NCBI GenBank assembly: GCA_937895705.1
Contig: CALBKM010000043.1
Location: 82,707 to 146,706 of the forward strand
DNA: 64,000 bases
DNA from: an uncultured Clostridia bacterium
GTDB lineage: Bacteria > Bacillota > Clostridia > Lachnospirales > Lachnospiraceae
Direction of reading: 5' to 3'
The number at the start of each line of letters is the position of its first letter. The first letter of the stretch is position 1. Under the pieces are notes generated by a model that worked only from the letters and a program-made list of their open reading frames with translations, was not told where the DNA came from and searched no databases. Position numbers and translations under genes: made by a program. Of this stretch, positions 34,703 to 44,229 are shown piece after piece.

Positions 34703-36247
34703 TTACATTTGCCTGTAAAGCTTAAGAACCTTCACCTCATAATCGCTACCGTACTTGTTCATCAGCCAGGAAGCTCTGTGAGCTCCGTCTAAAATCATAT
34801 ACATACCATCAACGACAATCATTCTTGATTCATCATAGCCGGAGTCATTACAACTGCGGAGAAGCTCATGGAAACGCCATTCGCTATGTTCGCAGTCGGG
34901 CTCATATTTTCGATTCATCTTCATGTAATCTTTATACGCCTTCTCCTCTCCCTGCAAATATTGATATGCAGGCATCTTGGCAAGCGGAACCATTCCGTAA
35001 CCCTGGGAGGAAAGTTTATTGAACTTTAAATCGGAAATCTGTACTTTTTCAATAACATAATCGTATATCTCTGCTCCCATAAACCAGTCTTCTACCCAAT
35101 CGGTATCTAGTGTAATCTCAGGGTCGGCAAGAACACGCTCTTGTACAGTTATAGGAGATTCATAGTACGGCAGTTTGCAATCAATCTCTAACTCCCTCTT
35201 ATCCAGCATAGCGATATGATTTCCGATAATATCGGCAATTCGTTCAGGTTCAATGGATGTCATGCACTCCGGTAATCCTCCTTTATAGCATCTGCACTTC
35301 CACGCATCAAAAACCTTTCCGCACCAATGATTACACACATCGGAAATCACTCTGTAATCCTCATTATAGCCATAAACGTTATCCGGCAGATTTCCGTAAA
35401 GAACAATATTGGCACCTCCATGCATCGCCCTTCGAAGATGTACCATTCCACAATCTCCGTCAATATGAAGCACTGCATTTTTCAGAATCGCCTTTAGCTC
35501 AGGAATCGTTGTTTTGCCGAGCAGACACACGTCAACGCCCTCAATCGGCACATTATTGCCCTCTTCGCCCAGTTGAACCAGTTTTATATTTGGGAAACGT
35601 TCATGACAAATCTGACATAATTCGGAATAGTATCCGTTTGGCCACTGTTTCGGTGCAATCCTCGTATTACAGGCAGCGTCAACTCCCTGTTGTAAGGTAA
35701 TATATCTGCAATTATCAAGACCAAATCCGGCTAATATCTCCGCCTCATTATCAATAGGAATCACAAGTCGAAACTGTTTATCTATCCCAAGCGAACCGTC
35801 GATATCTGCCACCTGAAGACGGTTTTGATTTTTTGCAATCGCAAACATATGTATATTGGGATCAAACCGGTTTGTATCCGGAGTAAAATAAACTTTTGTG
35901 CGGGAATCCGTCGCAAACATTTCCCACTTCTTAACAAGCGCATAAAGAGTTCCGTTTGAGTCTGCTTTTTCTATTTTTTTATCGTCACAACGGAGCACCA
36001 ACGGAAACCAGTTCAAATCTACGGAAAGATCATAATCCGCCTCCACAAATTCTTTTCTGGAACCGTAATGAGACACAAAATACTGTTCTCCGTAAAGCAA
36101 ACCACTCATTTCTTCCGAAAAAGAAAACACCGAAATATCCAACAGATTTGAGAATGCGTCAAAGAAGTGTTGAATAAAATTCATCTCGATAATATATGTC
36201 CCCATTCCGCCGTTAAGACGAAAAGCAACTTTAAGCTTATCTTCCAT
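34703..36247 (-). CDS. GT9-like glycosyltransferase fused to a ParB/sulfiredoxin-like domain
   Basis: 514 residues. The N-terminal 370 resemble heptosyltransferases (GT9, GT-B fold): an LNGGMGTYI glycine loop, then KLVQLGEEG and a donor-site motif LHIDGDCGMVHLRRA, close to that of the next gene. From about residue 380 a second domain ends in IVVDGMYMILDGAHRASWL, the ParB/Srx-type motif with a conserved D-G-x-H-R. In this fold the motif binds nucleotide or phosphate. It shares TAATG with the preceding gene, so they are translationally coupled. What the ParB-like part does in glycan assembly is unknown. Confidence 0.8.
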   Translation of the reverse strand: MEDKLKVAFRLNGGMGTYIIEMNFIQHFFDAFSNLLDISVFSFSEEMSGLLYGEQYFVSHYGSRKEFVEADYDLSVDLNWFPLVLRCDDKKIEKADSNGTLYALVKKWEMFATDSRTKVYFTPDTNRFDPNIHMFAIAKNQNRLQVADIDGSLGIDKQFRLVIPIDNEAEILAGFGLDNCRYITLQQGVDAACNTRIAPKQWPNGYYSELCQICHERFPNIKLVQLGEEGNNVPIEGVDVCLLGKTTIPELKAILKNAVLHIDGDCGMVHLRRAMHGGANIVLYGNLPDNVYGYNEDYRVISDVCNHWCGKVFDAWKCRCYKGGLPECMTSIEPERIADIIGNHIAMLDKRELEIDCKLPYYESPITVQERVLADPEITLDTDWVEDWFMGAEIYDYVIEKVQISDLKFNKLSSQGYGMVPLAKMPAYQYLQGEEKAYKDYMKMNRKYEPDCEHSEWRFHELLRSCNDSGYDESRMIVVDGMYMILDGAHRASWLMNKYGSDYEVKVLKLYRQM

Positions 36248-37497
36248 TACGAATTCCTTGCCTCCGAAATAATTTTCTCTACTGATTCCATTACCTTTTC
36301 AGGAATGATTGACATCATACACGGCGAATTCTTATATCCTCTGAGACATTTTTCCTGCCAGCTATTCACTGTCCACTCACACCATGTACCGCAACCGTTT
36401 CCTACGATATTTTCGTTCTCCGAATAACCGAAAAACTCAGAAGAAGTCGGACCGAACATAACAACCGACGCTCCGCCTTTTAATGCGTGTCTGAGATGGA
36501 CCATCCCTCCCTCGCCGTCGATATGCACCAACGAATGCTTCAGTAATACCTTTACTTGCTCAAGATTGGTCTTTCCGATAAGATCCAGGTCAATGCCGTC
36601 GAAAGTCTGACATCGATCATAGGATGGTCCCAACTGTACCAAAATCATATCAGGATATTTCTTTTTAAGAAGCTTAACCAGCGTATTATAATAAAACTGC
36701 GGCCACAACTTCACAGAGTTTTTGGTATAGTTAGTATCGACACCTCTGTTTATCGTTATAAAACAACGACTTTTCAAGTCAAGGTCGTCCAAAAACACAT
36801 ATTCATCCTCCATAACCGGAATATCGTATTCATATTCCTCCCGAACTCCCAAAAATCCATACACATCAGGCTGGTGAATGCGTTTCTTTCCGTTGATAAT
36901 CGAAAGCATTGCGCTTTGCCCATCTGTAATTCCCGCATCTGTAAAAAAGCGCGCATTCTCCGAACGGAACCGCTCACAAAGACTGACATACTCGATAAGT
37001 TCCGGCATCATCTGTGCCATCTTTTTCAAATCTCTCTTTTTTACATCCGGATAACGACTGATATGAATGAAAAGATCATACTCGTGAAAACTGTCTTCGA
37101 ACCCTCGTACCGGGTAAATGTGATTAACAATACCCTCGTCATACAAAATTACTTTTGCGGAACTATAGCTGTTATGAATGAATGTATCGATTCGCAAATT
37201 TTCATATCCGAATTTTTGACGAAATTTGTATAAATAATTTGCCGCCACCACCATGTCGCCGAGTCCGCCTCCAAGCAGAAATCCGACATTCATCTGAGTT
37301 TCAAGCAAATGTAACGTATCGTTTTTTACAGCCGGCGATGACTGCATCTTTGTTCCGTTCTTTAATCCTTGCCTTTTTCCTTTTTCAAAACGATATCTTT
37401 CTCCGACTCGTATCACCGTCTTTTTTACCGCATATTTTAACCCATTCTCCCGACAGCAACGACACCACCTACGCCAATAGTCCTTTATTCTTCTCAT
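36247..37497 (-). CDS. GT9-like (heptosyltransferase-type) glycosyltransferase
   Basis: 416 residues from ATG 37497 (AAGGTGG 8 bp upstream). A basic N-terminal tail precedes the GT-B fold: LGGGLGDMVVAAN, ITINRGVDTN, ILVQLGPS and VHIDGEGGMVHLRHAL, then a cysteine-rich C-terminus (GCGTWCEW, EKCLRGYKNSPCM). The last motif, shared with the fused GT9 gene downstream, replaces the canonical DSG-x-x-H of GT9. The two are clearly paralogues. The presence of a complete ADP-heptose pathway next to them supports heptose as donor sugar, but the variant motif leaves this open. Confidence 0.8.
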   Translation of the reverse strand: MRRIKDYWRRWCRCCRENGLKYAVKKTVIRVGERYRFEKGKRQGLKNGTKMQSSPAVKNDTLHLLETQMNVGFLLGGGLGDMVVAANYLYKFRQKFGYENLRIDTFIHNSYSSAKVILYDEGIVNHIYPVRGFEDSFHEYDLFIHISRYPDVKKRDLKKMAQMMPELIEYVSLCERFRSENARFFTDAGITDGQSAMLSIINGKKRIHQPDVYGFLGVREEYEYDIPVMEDEYVFLDDLDLKSRCFITINRGVDTNYTKNSVKLWPQFYYNTLVKLLKKKYPDMILVQLGPSYDRCQTFDGIDLDLIGKTNLEQVKVLLKHSLVHIDGEGGMVHLRHALKGGASVVMFGPTSSEFFGYSENENIVGNGCGTWCEWTVNSWQEKCLRGYKNSPCMMSIIPEKVMESVEKIISEARNS

Positions 37498-37546
37498 CAC
37501 AATTTCCACCTTTTTTTGAGCATATCACTGACAGACTCTTGTTCAA

Positions 37547-39409
37547 TTAATACGTAACAATCTTGCTGACAATATCATACTCACATACTATACCATCCGT
37601 GTTTGACACTGCATAATGGGAATCAGGATTTGCCGTTCCCGAATCCGACCTAAGAAAAAATATCCTGTTTTGTTCATTATTTCCGGCGTTTTTGCAGGAA
37701 AATCTGAATATATACCATGTATCCTCTTCCATCTCAACACCGTTGACATTAAAGGTAAAATAATCATTATCACGAAAATCTCTTGGAGAACACTCCGTAT
37801 ATCCGACCGTTTCATACGTATTTGCATCAACTATCTCAAGACAAACTCTCTGTCCGTGAGGATACTTCCTTCCCCACGTTACCGTTCTGACCGTAACACT
37901 GACAGTACTCGCGGATTTTCCTTTGTAATACTGCTCAAGGCAATTTGTATCCGAAATCGGAGAAGCCAGAACATCATCATGTGCAATAGGAATGCTCACA
38001 ATATTTACTCTTGCAAGGAAAAGCAACGTAACCAGCGAAAACAATAACGGAGCTACTGTCCATACAATAGTTGCTACTTTTGAAGGAATATGACTGTTAA
38101 ACTCCTGACTTTGGTGCGGATATGCAACATACAATACCCATATTCCGCATATCAGAGCAATTCCGCCAAAAACCGTTAATGACCCACGAAGTATAGGAAA
38201 CAAGTCGGAAAATACCTCAAAAATAGATTGGTCAAAAGCTTCCGTACATCCAACCGCATCTTGAACATAGTCAAACGTACTGGACAAATTCAAGCAGGCC
38301 CTGTCTCCGCAAGCCACAAGCGCCTTACAGTACTCAAACATACAGAACCCTATCAGTCCGCAGGGAACAGCCTTTTCATTCTTCGTTATCATCAAGCTTA
38401 TCCCCATAAATGGAACACACGTAAGAAACCTGTAAAAATGTAACCAACTGAATGTACACATGGCAAGCGAAACAACGGCAAGCGAATACAAAAGATATCT
38501 GTTTCGTTCGTCCTCGTCCTTTCGCTTGATAAAGAACTGTAACAAATATACAAGTACAAGTACAAGCGCAAAGATTGAAATACCGCTGTTGCCCGCACTG
38601 ATTACCGTCCTGCCGAAAAACCAATCCATATACCTACTGTTACCGAACGCCATCGGTAACACACACATTCGGATTACTAATATAGCGCACACAGACAGTA
38701 TTCGCAAAAATATCTCAACAAATTTTTCGGATGTAGAAATATAAATCAGAACAGCAAACAAAATCATTACGGGATTGATTACACAACATAATCCCAGCCA
38801 AATCAATGAACGGTTTTTTCGTCCGGCAATGACATCATACACCCCTATCAGCAATAGAAACAGATATAAAATCTCATCCTGTGCCGAATACCCGACAGAA
38901 ATAACAACAGTGGTTACCGACCCCCAAATCAGCAGACACGCAGTACCTCCTCGTTTGGAATCACCGCTTATATGCTTTACTATTTTAAAACAGACATATC
39001 CCGTTGCCACAACCAATGCAACCAAAAACATCTTTGACCAAATATACATAGGTGCAGAGACAACAAAATCCGTATCGAAAATATAATGAAATAAAAGCAG
39101 GGGCAGATTCCATATTCCCCAAATTGCACAGGTGATTTCATGGTCAAAAAGTGTTCCGTGCGGAGCACTCCAAAGGTTTTGCGCCATTAACTCGCCAAAC
39201 CCCGAAAAACCTCCCCGAAACAATGAATCGTAGATTTCCAGCGACCAAGCAGTAAATGAAAGTCCGTCCACATATCGAAAAACAGCACATGCCACAAGAG
39301 TACCGAGTAAACTAAGTACACTTTCGATTTTATGTCCGGATACAATCTCAGAAAAATCGCGCATCAAACCTCTGACTGATTTCCACTTTCCGTTTACTTC
39401 CTTTTTCAT
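37547..39409 (-). CDS. Large polytopic membrane protein with extracellular C-terminal domain
   Basis: 620 residues. About 11-13 hydrophobic segments span residues 30-480, separated by short loops. An extra-cytoplasmic loop near the N-terminus carries charged residues (LFDHEIT). The last 130 residues form a soluble beta-rich domain (SVTVRTVTWGRKYPHGQ, WYIFRFSCKN), presumably outside the membrane. The layout recalls GT-C glycosyltransferases that use lipid-linked donors, but I cannot point to a catalytic motif with confidence. The start overlaps gmhB by 4 bp. It may add sugars to, or polymerise, the exported glycan. Confidence 0.7.
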   Translation of the reverse strand: MKKEVNGKWKSVRGLMRDFSEIVSGHKIESVLSLLGTLVACAVFRYVDGLSFTAWSLEIYDSLFRGGFSGFGELMAQNLWSAPHGTLFDHEITCAIWGIWNLPLLLFHYIFDTDFVVSAPMYIWSKMFLVALVVATGYVCFKIVKHISGDSKRGGTACLLIWGSVTTVVISVGYSAQDEILYLFLLLIGVYDVIAGRKNRSLIWLGLCCVINPVMILFAVLIYISTSEKFVEIFLRILSVCAILVIRMCVLPMAFGNSRYMDWFFGRTVISAGNSGISIFALVLVLVYLLQFFIKRKDEDERNRYLLYSLAVVSLAMCTFSWLHFYRFLTCVPFMGISLMITKNEKAVPCGLIGFCMFEYCKALVACGDRACLNLSSTFDYVQDAVGCTEAFDQSIFEVFSDLFPILRGSLTVFGGIALICGIWVLYVAYPHQSQEFNSHIPSKVATIVWTVAPLLFSLVTLLFLARVNIVSIPIAHDDVLASPISDTNCLEQYYKGKSASTVSVTVRTVTWGRKYPHGQRVCLEIVDANTYETVGYTECSPRDFRDNDYFTFNVNGVEMEEDTWYIFRFSCKNAGNNEQNRIFFLRSDSGTANPDSHYAVSNTDGIVCEYDIVSKIVTY

Positions 39410-39933
39410 CTGTCAATTATCTCCTCCCAAATAAATACTTGATTCATATCAATCGGATTAGATTTGTCATATACAATTTTAAGATGCTCCTTCGGAACCC
39501 CAAGTTCAATTAGTCCCTCGATATCCCGCGGCTTGTCACCGCAGGCATAACAGAAAGCAGGAGCCAGATTATAATCATTCATCGCCTTTTTAAACATTGC
39601 CGGCTTTGGTTTGCGGCATTCGCAGTCTATGGCATACTCCTTCACCATACCATCTGCCAGATGCGGACAATAATAGAACGCATCAATATGTGCACCGTAT
39701 TCGCCCAGCAATTCATTTATCCGGTTATTCACCTTTTCCACATCTTCAACACCGAAATATCCTCTTGCAACTCCGCTTTGATTAGAAATGACGATTACAA
39801 GATATCCGGCATCGTTCATCTTTTTTATTGCTTCCGCCACTCCAGGCAAAAGCTCCACCTCATCAGGGTTCCCCACATATCCGGTATCCACATTTACGGT
39901 TCCGTCTCTGTCGAGAAAAAAAGCTTTATTCAT
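39406..39933 (-). CDS. gmhB: D-glycero-beta-D-manno-heptose 1,7-bisphosphate 7-phosphatase
   Basis: 175 residues from ATG 39933 (GGAG 8 bp upstream). It is an HAD-IIIA phosphatase: FLDRDGTVN holds the nucleophile and acid Asp, VISNQSGVARGYF and the zinc-finger-like C-x-H...C-x-C-R-KPKP motif (CPHL and CECRKPKP) are GmhB hallmarks, and ACGDKPRDIEG gives the metal ligand. It removes the 7-phosphate before nucleotide activation. It directly follows hldD in the pathway cluster. Confidence 0.94.
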   Translation of the reverse strand: MNKAFFLDRDGTVNVDTGYVGNPDEVELLPGVAEAIKKMNDAGYLVIVISNQSGVARGYFGVEDVEKVNNRINELLGEYGAHIDAFYYCPHLADGMVKEYAIDCECRKPKPAMFKKAMNDYNLAPAFCYACGDKPRDIEGLIELGVPKEHLKIVYDKSNPIDMNQVFIWEEIIDR

Positions 39934-39947
39934 GGCAGACTCTCCAA

Positions 39948-40916
39948 TCAATATATTTCATAGTCCTTCGACAGATAATTCTGAACGTAGTCCCTCACGC
40001 CTTCCTCAAGGGTATAAAAAGGTTCGGTATATCCGACGCTTCTGAGTTTCTCAATGTTTGCCTCGGTGAAATACTGATACTTTTCTCTAAGCTTTTCCGG
40101 CATTTCCACAAACTTAATCTTTTCCGGAACCCCCATCGCCACAAATGTGTTTTTACAAAGGTCATAGAAACTTCTCGCCTTGCCCGTACCGAGATTAAAC
40201 AGACCGTTTACCTCCGAGTGCCTCATCATGAACATCATTACCTTGCATAAATCCTTAACGTACACAAAATCACGAAGCTGCTGACCGTCCGCATACCCCT
40301 CTTTGTAGGATTTGAACAGTCCCATCTCGCCGGTTTCCGTAATTTTGTTGAACGAATGGAAAATGACGCTTGCCATAGAACCTTTGAAATATTCGTTCGG
40401 ACCGTAAACATTAAAGAATTTGAAGCCGCAATACTGAGCCGGAGCGGTCGTCTGTTTCTCTACCCATAAATCAAATAACTGTTTTGAATATCCGTATCCG
40501 TTCAGGGGACGAAGCTTCTTTATATCGCTCTTATCGTCAAATCCACACCCGCCGTCTCCATACGTTGCGGCGCTGGACGCATAATAGAAGCATATCTTCT
40601 CATCGGTACAGAATTTCCAGAGAGTCTTTGTATATTCAAAATTATTCTTATACAGGAAATCAAAATCCTGCTCGGTGGTTGCAGAGCAAGCTCCCATATG
40701 AAATACATGACTGATTTTTCCGGAAAACTCCGGCAATCTCGCAAGAAATTCATTTCTGCTGATGTATTCCGTGTATTCTTTGTTTACCAAATTACGCCAT
40801 TTTTCAGTGCTGCATATATTATCGACAATAATAATGTCCGTATATCCCGCCTCATTGAGCGTCCTGACAATACAACTTCCGATAAAACCGGCTCCGCCGG
40901 TCACAATAATGCTCAT
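39948..40916 (-). CDS. hldD: ADP-L-glycero-D-manno-heptose 6-epimerase
   Basis: 322 residues, extended SDR fold. GGAGFIGS at 7-14 binds NADP. GACSATTEQD, the catalytic pair in GYGYSKQLFD, FFNVYGPNEYFKGSMASV, QLRDFVYVKD and MPEKLREKYQYFTEAN are signatures specific to HldD (RfaD) rather than other epimerases. It converts ADP-D-glycero- to ADP-L-glycero-beta-D-manno-heptose. It follows hldE by 4 bp. This family is almost diagnostic of LPS-type heptose synthesis, so its presence in a Gram-positive setting is notable. Confidence 0.95.
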   Translation of the reverse strand: MSIIVTGGAGFIGSCIVRTLNEAGYTDIIIVDNICSTEKWRNLVNKEYTEYISRNEFLARLPEFSGKISHVFHMGACSATTEQDFDFLYKNNFEYTKTLWKFCTDEKICFYYASSAATYGDGGCGFDDKSDIKKLRPLNGYGYSKQLFDLWVEKQTTAPAQYCGFKFFNVYGPNEYFKGSMASVIFHSFNKITETGEMGLFKSYKEGYADGQQLRDFVYVKDLCKVMMFMMRHSEVNGLFNLGTGKARSFYDLCKNTFVAMGVPEKIKFVEMPEKLREKYQYFTEANIEKLRSVGYTEPFYTLEEGVRDYVQNYLSKDYEIY

Positions 40917-40919
40917 AGT

Positions 40920-42395
40920 TTAGCCCTCCCTATTAACCTCAAGAATTCTGCTGATAATGTTTGTGGTAGAAAGTCCGTGCTCCAGCTCAATAAAGCAAAC
41001 CTCCCCGCCATAACTTTTTACAAAATCACCGCCGGCAACCTCCTTGCCCTCCCAGTCCTTTCCTTTTACAAGAACATCCGGCTTTATTTCACGAATAAGC
41101 TCTTCCGGTGTATCATCCTCAAATAACACAACATAATCAACACAAGACAACGCCTCCAACAGTGCCAGACGATGTTCCTGTGCTACGATCGGTCTCTTTT
41201 CTCCCTTTATTCTTCGAACGGATGCGTCACTGTTTACACCTACAAACAGAACATCTCCGAACTCTCTTGCCTGCATAAAGGACGATATATGTCCCGCATG
41301 TACAATATCAAAACAGCCGTTTGTAAATACAATTTTCTTTCCCTGCCGGCGTAAGAATTCAGCTCTCTGCTTTGCTGCCTGCATGGAAAAAATCTTTGAA
41401 ATCTTTTTCGAGGTATTGGCAATGGTTTTCTTTATCTCTTCGGGAGACGCCACTGAGGTACCGAACTTTGAAACAACGATAGAAGCTGCGATATTGGAAA
41501 TCCGGCAACAATCATCCAAAGAGGCACCGCAAACAAGACAAAGCGTAAACACGGCTATAACGGTATCACCGGCACCGGTAACATCGATTACTTCCTTTGC
41601 AAGAGCGGGATAGTCCTTCTTTTCTCCGGTGTTTCCGTCAATCAGCGACATTCCCTTCTCCGAACGCGTAACCAGAACATATTTCATGTTACAATCATTG
41701 CAAATTTCTTTTCCTGCAACTGCAATCTCCTCTTCTGTGGTAAGGAGTTTTCCGACCGCTCCCTGAAATTCCTTCATGTTGGGCGTACAAACGGTTGCTC
41801 CGCTGTATTTTCCGTAATCCGTTCCTTTCGGGTCAACCACTACGGGAATACCAAGTGTTTCGGCTGCAGAAATAATCACCTTCGCAGTAACTGCAGTAAC
41901 GACCCCTTTGCCGTAATCAGATATAATAACAGCACTTGCATCCGAAAGACTTTTGTATATTATTTCCGATAACTTTTCAACAAAACCGTCCGGGGCATCC
42001 TTTACTACTTCTTTATCATACCGGATTAACTGCTGATTCTGCGAGGTGACACGGGTCTTGATACCGGTTACGGCATCCTCGCCCTGTATCATACCGAAAA
42101 CATCTGCTCCGTAATCCTTCAGTCGCTCAATAAGCCAGTTTCCATCCGCATCATGACTAATATACCCTACTGCCGCAACCTCCGCACCCAGTGCGGACAG
42201 ATTACAAATAACGTTTCCGGCCCCCCCCAGACATCTAATCCGGGACCTGACATGAACAACAGGAACCGGTGCCTCCGGAGAAATTCTGGAAACGCTTCCG
42301 TCAAGATATTCGTCAATCATATAATCGCCGAACACAACTATTTTTTTGCCGCTGAAATTACTGATATCAAAATCAATATGGGGCATCTGCTTCAT
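40920..42395 (-). CDS. hldE: Bifunctional heptose 7-phosphate kinase / heptose 1-phosphate adenylyltransferase
   Basis: 491 residues, the full two-domain length. Residues 1-330 are a PfkB-type kinase (LGGAGNVICNLSALG, ISDYGKGV, GAGD at 274-277). Residues 345-491 are a nucleotidyltransferase (FTNGCFDIVHAGH, with H366-x-x-H369). In Escherichia coli the same protein makes heptose 1,7-bisphosphate and then ADP-heptose. The start codon overlaps the gmhA stop codon by one base, so the enzymes should be made together. Confidence 0.95.
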   Translation of the reverse strand: MKQMPHIDFDISNFSGKKIVVFGDYMIDEYLDGSVSRISPEAPVPVVHVRSRIRCLGGAGNVICNLSALGAEVAAVGYISHDADGNWLIERLKDYGADVFGMIQGEDAVTGIKTRVTSQNQQLIRYDKEVVKDAPDGFVEKLSEIIYKSLSDASAVIISDYGKGVVTAVTAKVIISAAETLGIPVVVDPKGTDYGKYSGATVCTPNMKEFQGAVGKLLTTEEEIAVAGKEICNDCNMKYVLVTRSEKGMSLIDGNTGEKKDYPALAKEVIDVTGAGDTVIAVFTLCLVCGASLDDCCRISNIAASIVVSKFGTSVASPEEIKKTIANTSKKISKIFSMQAAKQRAEFLRRQGKKIVFTNGCFDIVHAGHISSFMQAREFGDVLFVGVNSDASVRRIKGEKRPIVAQEHRLALLEALSCVDYVVLFEDDTPEELIREIKPDVLVKGKDWEGKEVAGGDFVKSYGGEVCFIELEHGLSTTNIISRILEVNREG

Positions 42396-43072
42396 TACCT
42401 TTCTTCAAAAAATTCTGCTTCAAGCATAGAACAAAGTGCATGATAAATCGGAACATGGAGCTCCTGGATTTTAAATGTTTCGCTTTCCGGGACACATATC
42501 ACGACATCTGCAAGTTCTCCGCACTTCCCTCCGTCGTCTCCGGTCAATACTACGGTCTTCAACCCTTTTGCTTTTGCCACCATAAGCGCACAAACAATAT
42601 TTTCGGAATTCCCTGAGGTAGATATCCCCATAAAGACATCCCCCCTGTTACCGTATCCGTAAAGCTTCTGGGCAAAAGAAACCGTCACATCGACGTCATT
42701 TGTAATCGCACTGGTCAGCGCAGACATTGATGTAAGTGGAATTGCCATAAGGGCCCCCTCCATCTTTGCCGCCAGTTCGATGCCGTCTTTACCGAAATCA
42801 CTCGCGAGCTTCTTTTCAAATTCAGAATCAATCCTTCTGTTAAACAAAAACGATTTCATAAGTTCGCTGACGATATGCTCTGAGTCAGCTGCACTTCCGC
42901 CGTTTCCCGCAACCAACAACTTTCTGCCTGACTTATAGCAGTCCTTCAATACAAGAAACGCCTTTTCAAACTCCTCTTTACAGAGAACAAGCTGCGGATA
43001 TCTTTCAAACAGTTCCTGCTTAAGTTCCAATGTGTTTTTTTCTTTCTTTTTCATAACCATGTTCTCTTTCAT
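42395..43072 (-). CDS. gmhA: Sedoheptulose 7-phosphate isomerase
   Basis: 225 residues, SIS fold. GNGGSAADSEHIVSEL (from residue 56) and ISTSGNSENIV are the phosphosugar-binding motifs. IPLTSMSALTSAITND matches GmhA. It is about 30 residues longer than the Escherichia coli enzyme, partly through an insert after the first helix (LFNRRIDSEFEKKL). It makes D-glycero-D-manno-heptose 7-phosphate from sedoheptulose 7-phosphate. In-frame ATGs at 43060 and 43054 are alternative starts; no strong ribosome binding site decides. Confidence 0.92.
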   Translation of the reverse strand: MKENMVMKKKEKNTLELKQELFERYPQLVLCKEEFEKAFLVLKDCYKSGRKLLVAGNGGSAADSEHIVSELMKSFLFNRRIDSEFEKKLASDFGKDGIELAAKMEGALMAIPLTSMSALTSAITNDVDVTVSFAQKLYGYGNRGDVFMGISTSGNSENIVCALMVAKAKGLKTVVLTGDDGGKCGELADVVICVPESETFKIQELHVPIYHALCSMLEAEFFEER

Positions 43073-43087
43073 AAACGATAATCAACC

Positions 43088-44203
43088 CTATTGTGTATCA
43101 TCAAGCAACCTTGTCACAGCTTCAAAAACCGTATCAGTAGAAATTTTTCCGATACAGTCTGCAGACAAACGATGTTTCGTGCAGTTTGGTATACTCGCCC
43201 CACAGTTTTCACAAATAACTTCTCCTTGCTCACATGCAATCGAAACACACCACTTCGGCAAAGAATCGTTAGGATAAAACCTTCCATGCTCCCACATTCC
43301 GCAAATCACTACAAACGGTACCCCTTTGTACAGTGCCATATGCGCACTCCCCGAGTCATTCGCAAGTGCTAAGCAACAGCTTTCCAACAATTCCAGTGCT
43401 TCATTCACAGAGGTATTCCTGACCGACTCCCACACAACACCTTCCAACATACCGGTAAGCTTTGCACAAACAGCTTCATCTGCTTTGCTTCCCATAATAT
43501 AAAAATGATACTCCGATTTTTCGGCAAGACGTTTTATTACTTGCGCGAAGTTTTCCGTCTGCCACATTTTTTCCTTAATACTTGCCCCCGGAAATACCGC
43601 TATGTTTTTTTTCTGTGTTTTTTTTGTTATACATCGGGCATTCGGCAACACTCTTTCAGATATCAGATGACTGCCACACAAAAATTCGGTGTACTTGTCC
43701 CATTCCCATAAAGTAGAAACAGGAACAAGCATATCCGCTTTTTTATCAGCCATACACTTTAAGGCTACCGAAACACTTCCCGCCATCATATCCGGAAGAA
43801 TATACGTTTCGGCACATACGGAAAGTGTATAAACGTCATTTAAAACATAGCGGCTAATCGGTGCCGCAAACGCATATCGGCACTTTATCTTTTTAAGCTT
43901 TCTTATGTTTGACAATCTGTAAAAAATTCTATTGTCAATGGAATGAACTTCTTTAAACAATCCTGTCTGCTTCGCAAAATCATCAATTCCGATGCCTTTT
44001 CTGCATACAAGCTTTATGGGAAATCCTTTTTTCAGGAGAAGCTCCGCTACTGCACAAAAAACAAAGAAATCCCCCAGATTACCGAGAAACACGATAGCAA
44101 TACTGTCGGAAACAACCTCACCGCTTCTTCTTCGTTTAGGCAGAAAGCACAATACGACACCGTACAATACTGACGAAATAATTCTTTTTAACATAATAAA
44201 CAA
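43088..44203 (-). CDS. GT9 heptosyltransferase-type glycosyltransferase
   Basis: 371 residues. GT-B fold with FLGNLGDFFVFCAVAELLLKK in the N-terminal half, NIAVFPGASIKEKMWQTENFAQVI in the donor domain and the canonical ANDSGSAHMALYKGVPFV. These are the standard GT9 landmarks shared with WaaC/WaaF. Two cysteine pairs near the C-terminus (CENCGASIPNC) may bind metal. It is the most typical heptosyltransferase of the three GT9 genes and lies 15 bp upstream of gmhA, so ADP-heptose as donor is plausible. In-frame start at 44203 has a modest ribosome binding site. Confidence 0.87.
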   Translation of the reverse strand: MFIMLKRIISSVLYGVVLCFLPKRRRSGEVVSDSIAIVFLGNLGDFFVFCAVAELLLKKGFPIKLVCRKGIGIDDFAKQTGLFKEVHSIDNRIFYRLSNIRKLKKIKCRYAFAAPISRYVLNDVYTLSVCAETYILPDMMAGSVSVALKCMADKKADMLVPVSTLWEWDKYTEFLCGSHLISERVLPNARCITKKTQKKNIAVFPGASIKEKMWQTENFAQVIKRLAEKSEYHFYIMGSKADEAVCAKLTGMLEGVVWESVRNTSVNEALELLESCCLALANDSGSAHMALYKGVPFVVICGMWEHGRFYPNDSLPKWCVSIACEQGEVICENCGASIPNCTKHRLSADCIGKISTDTVFEAVTRLLDDTQ

Positions 44204-44229
44204 GAAAAATATACCTCATATTTGTTAAT

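Noticed and set aside
36556..37233. 225-codon plus-strand ORF opposite a GT9 gene
   Set aside because: It is a mirror of a well-supported coding gene, with no ribosome binding site and no recognisable motif. The same applies to other long plus-strand frames such as 9251-9829.
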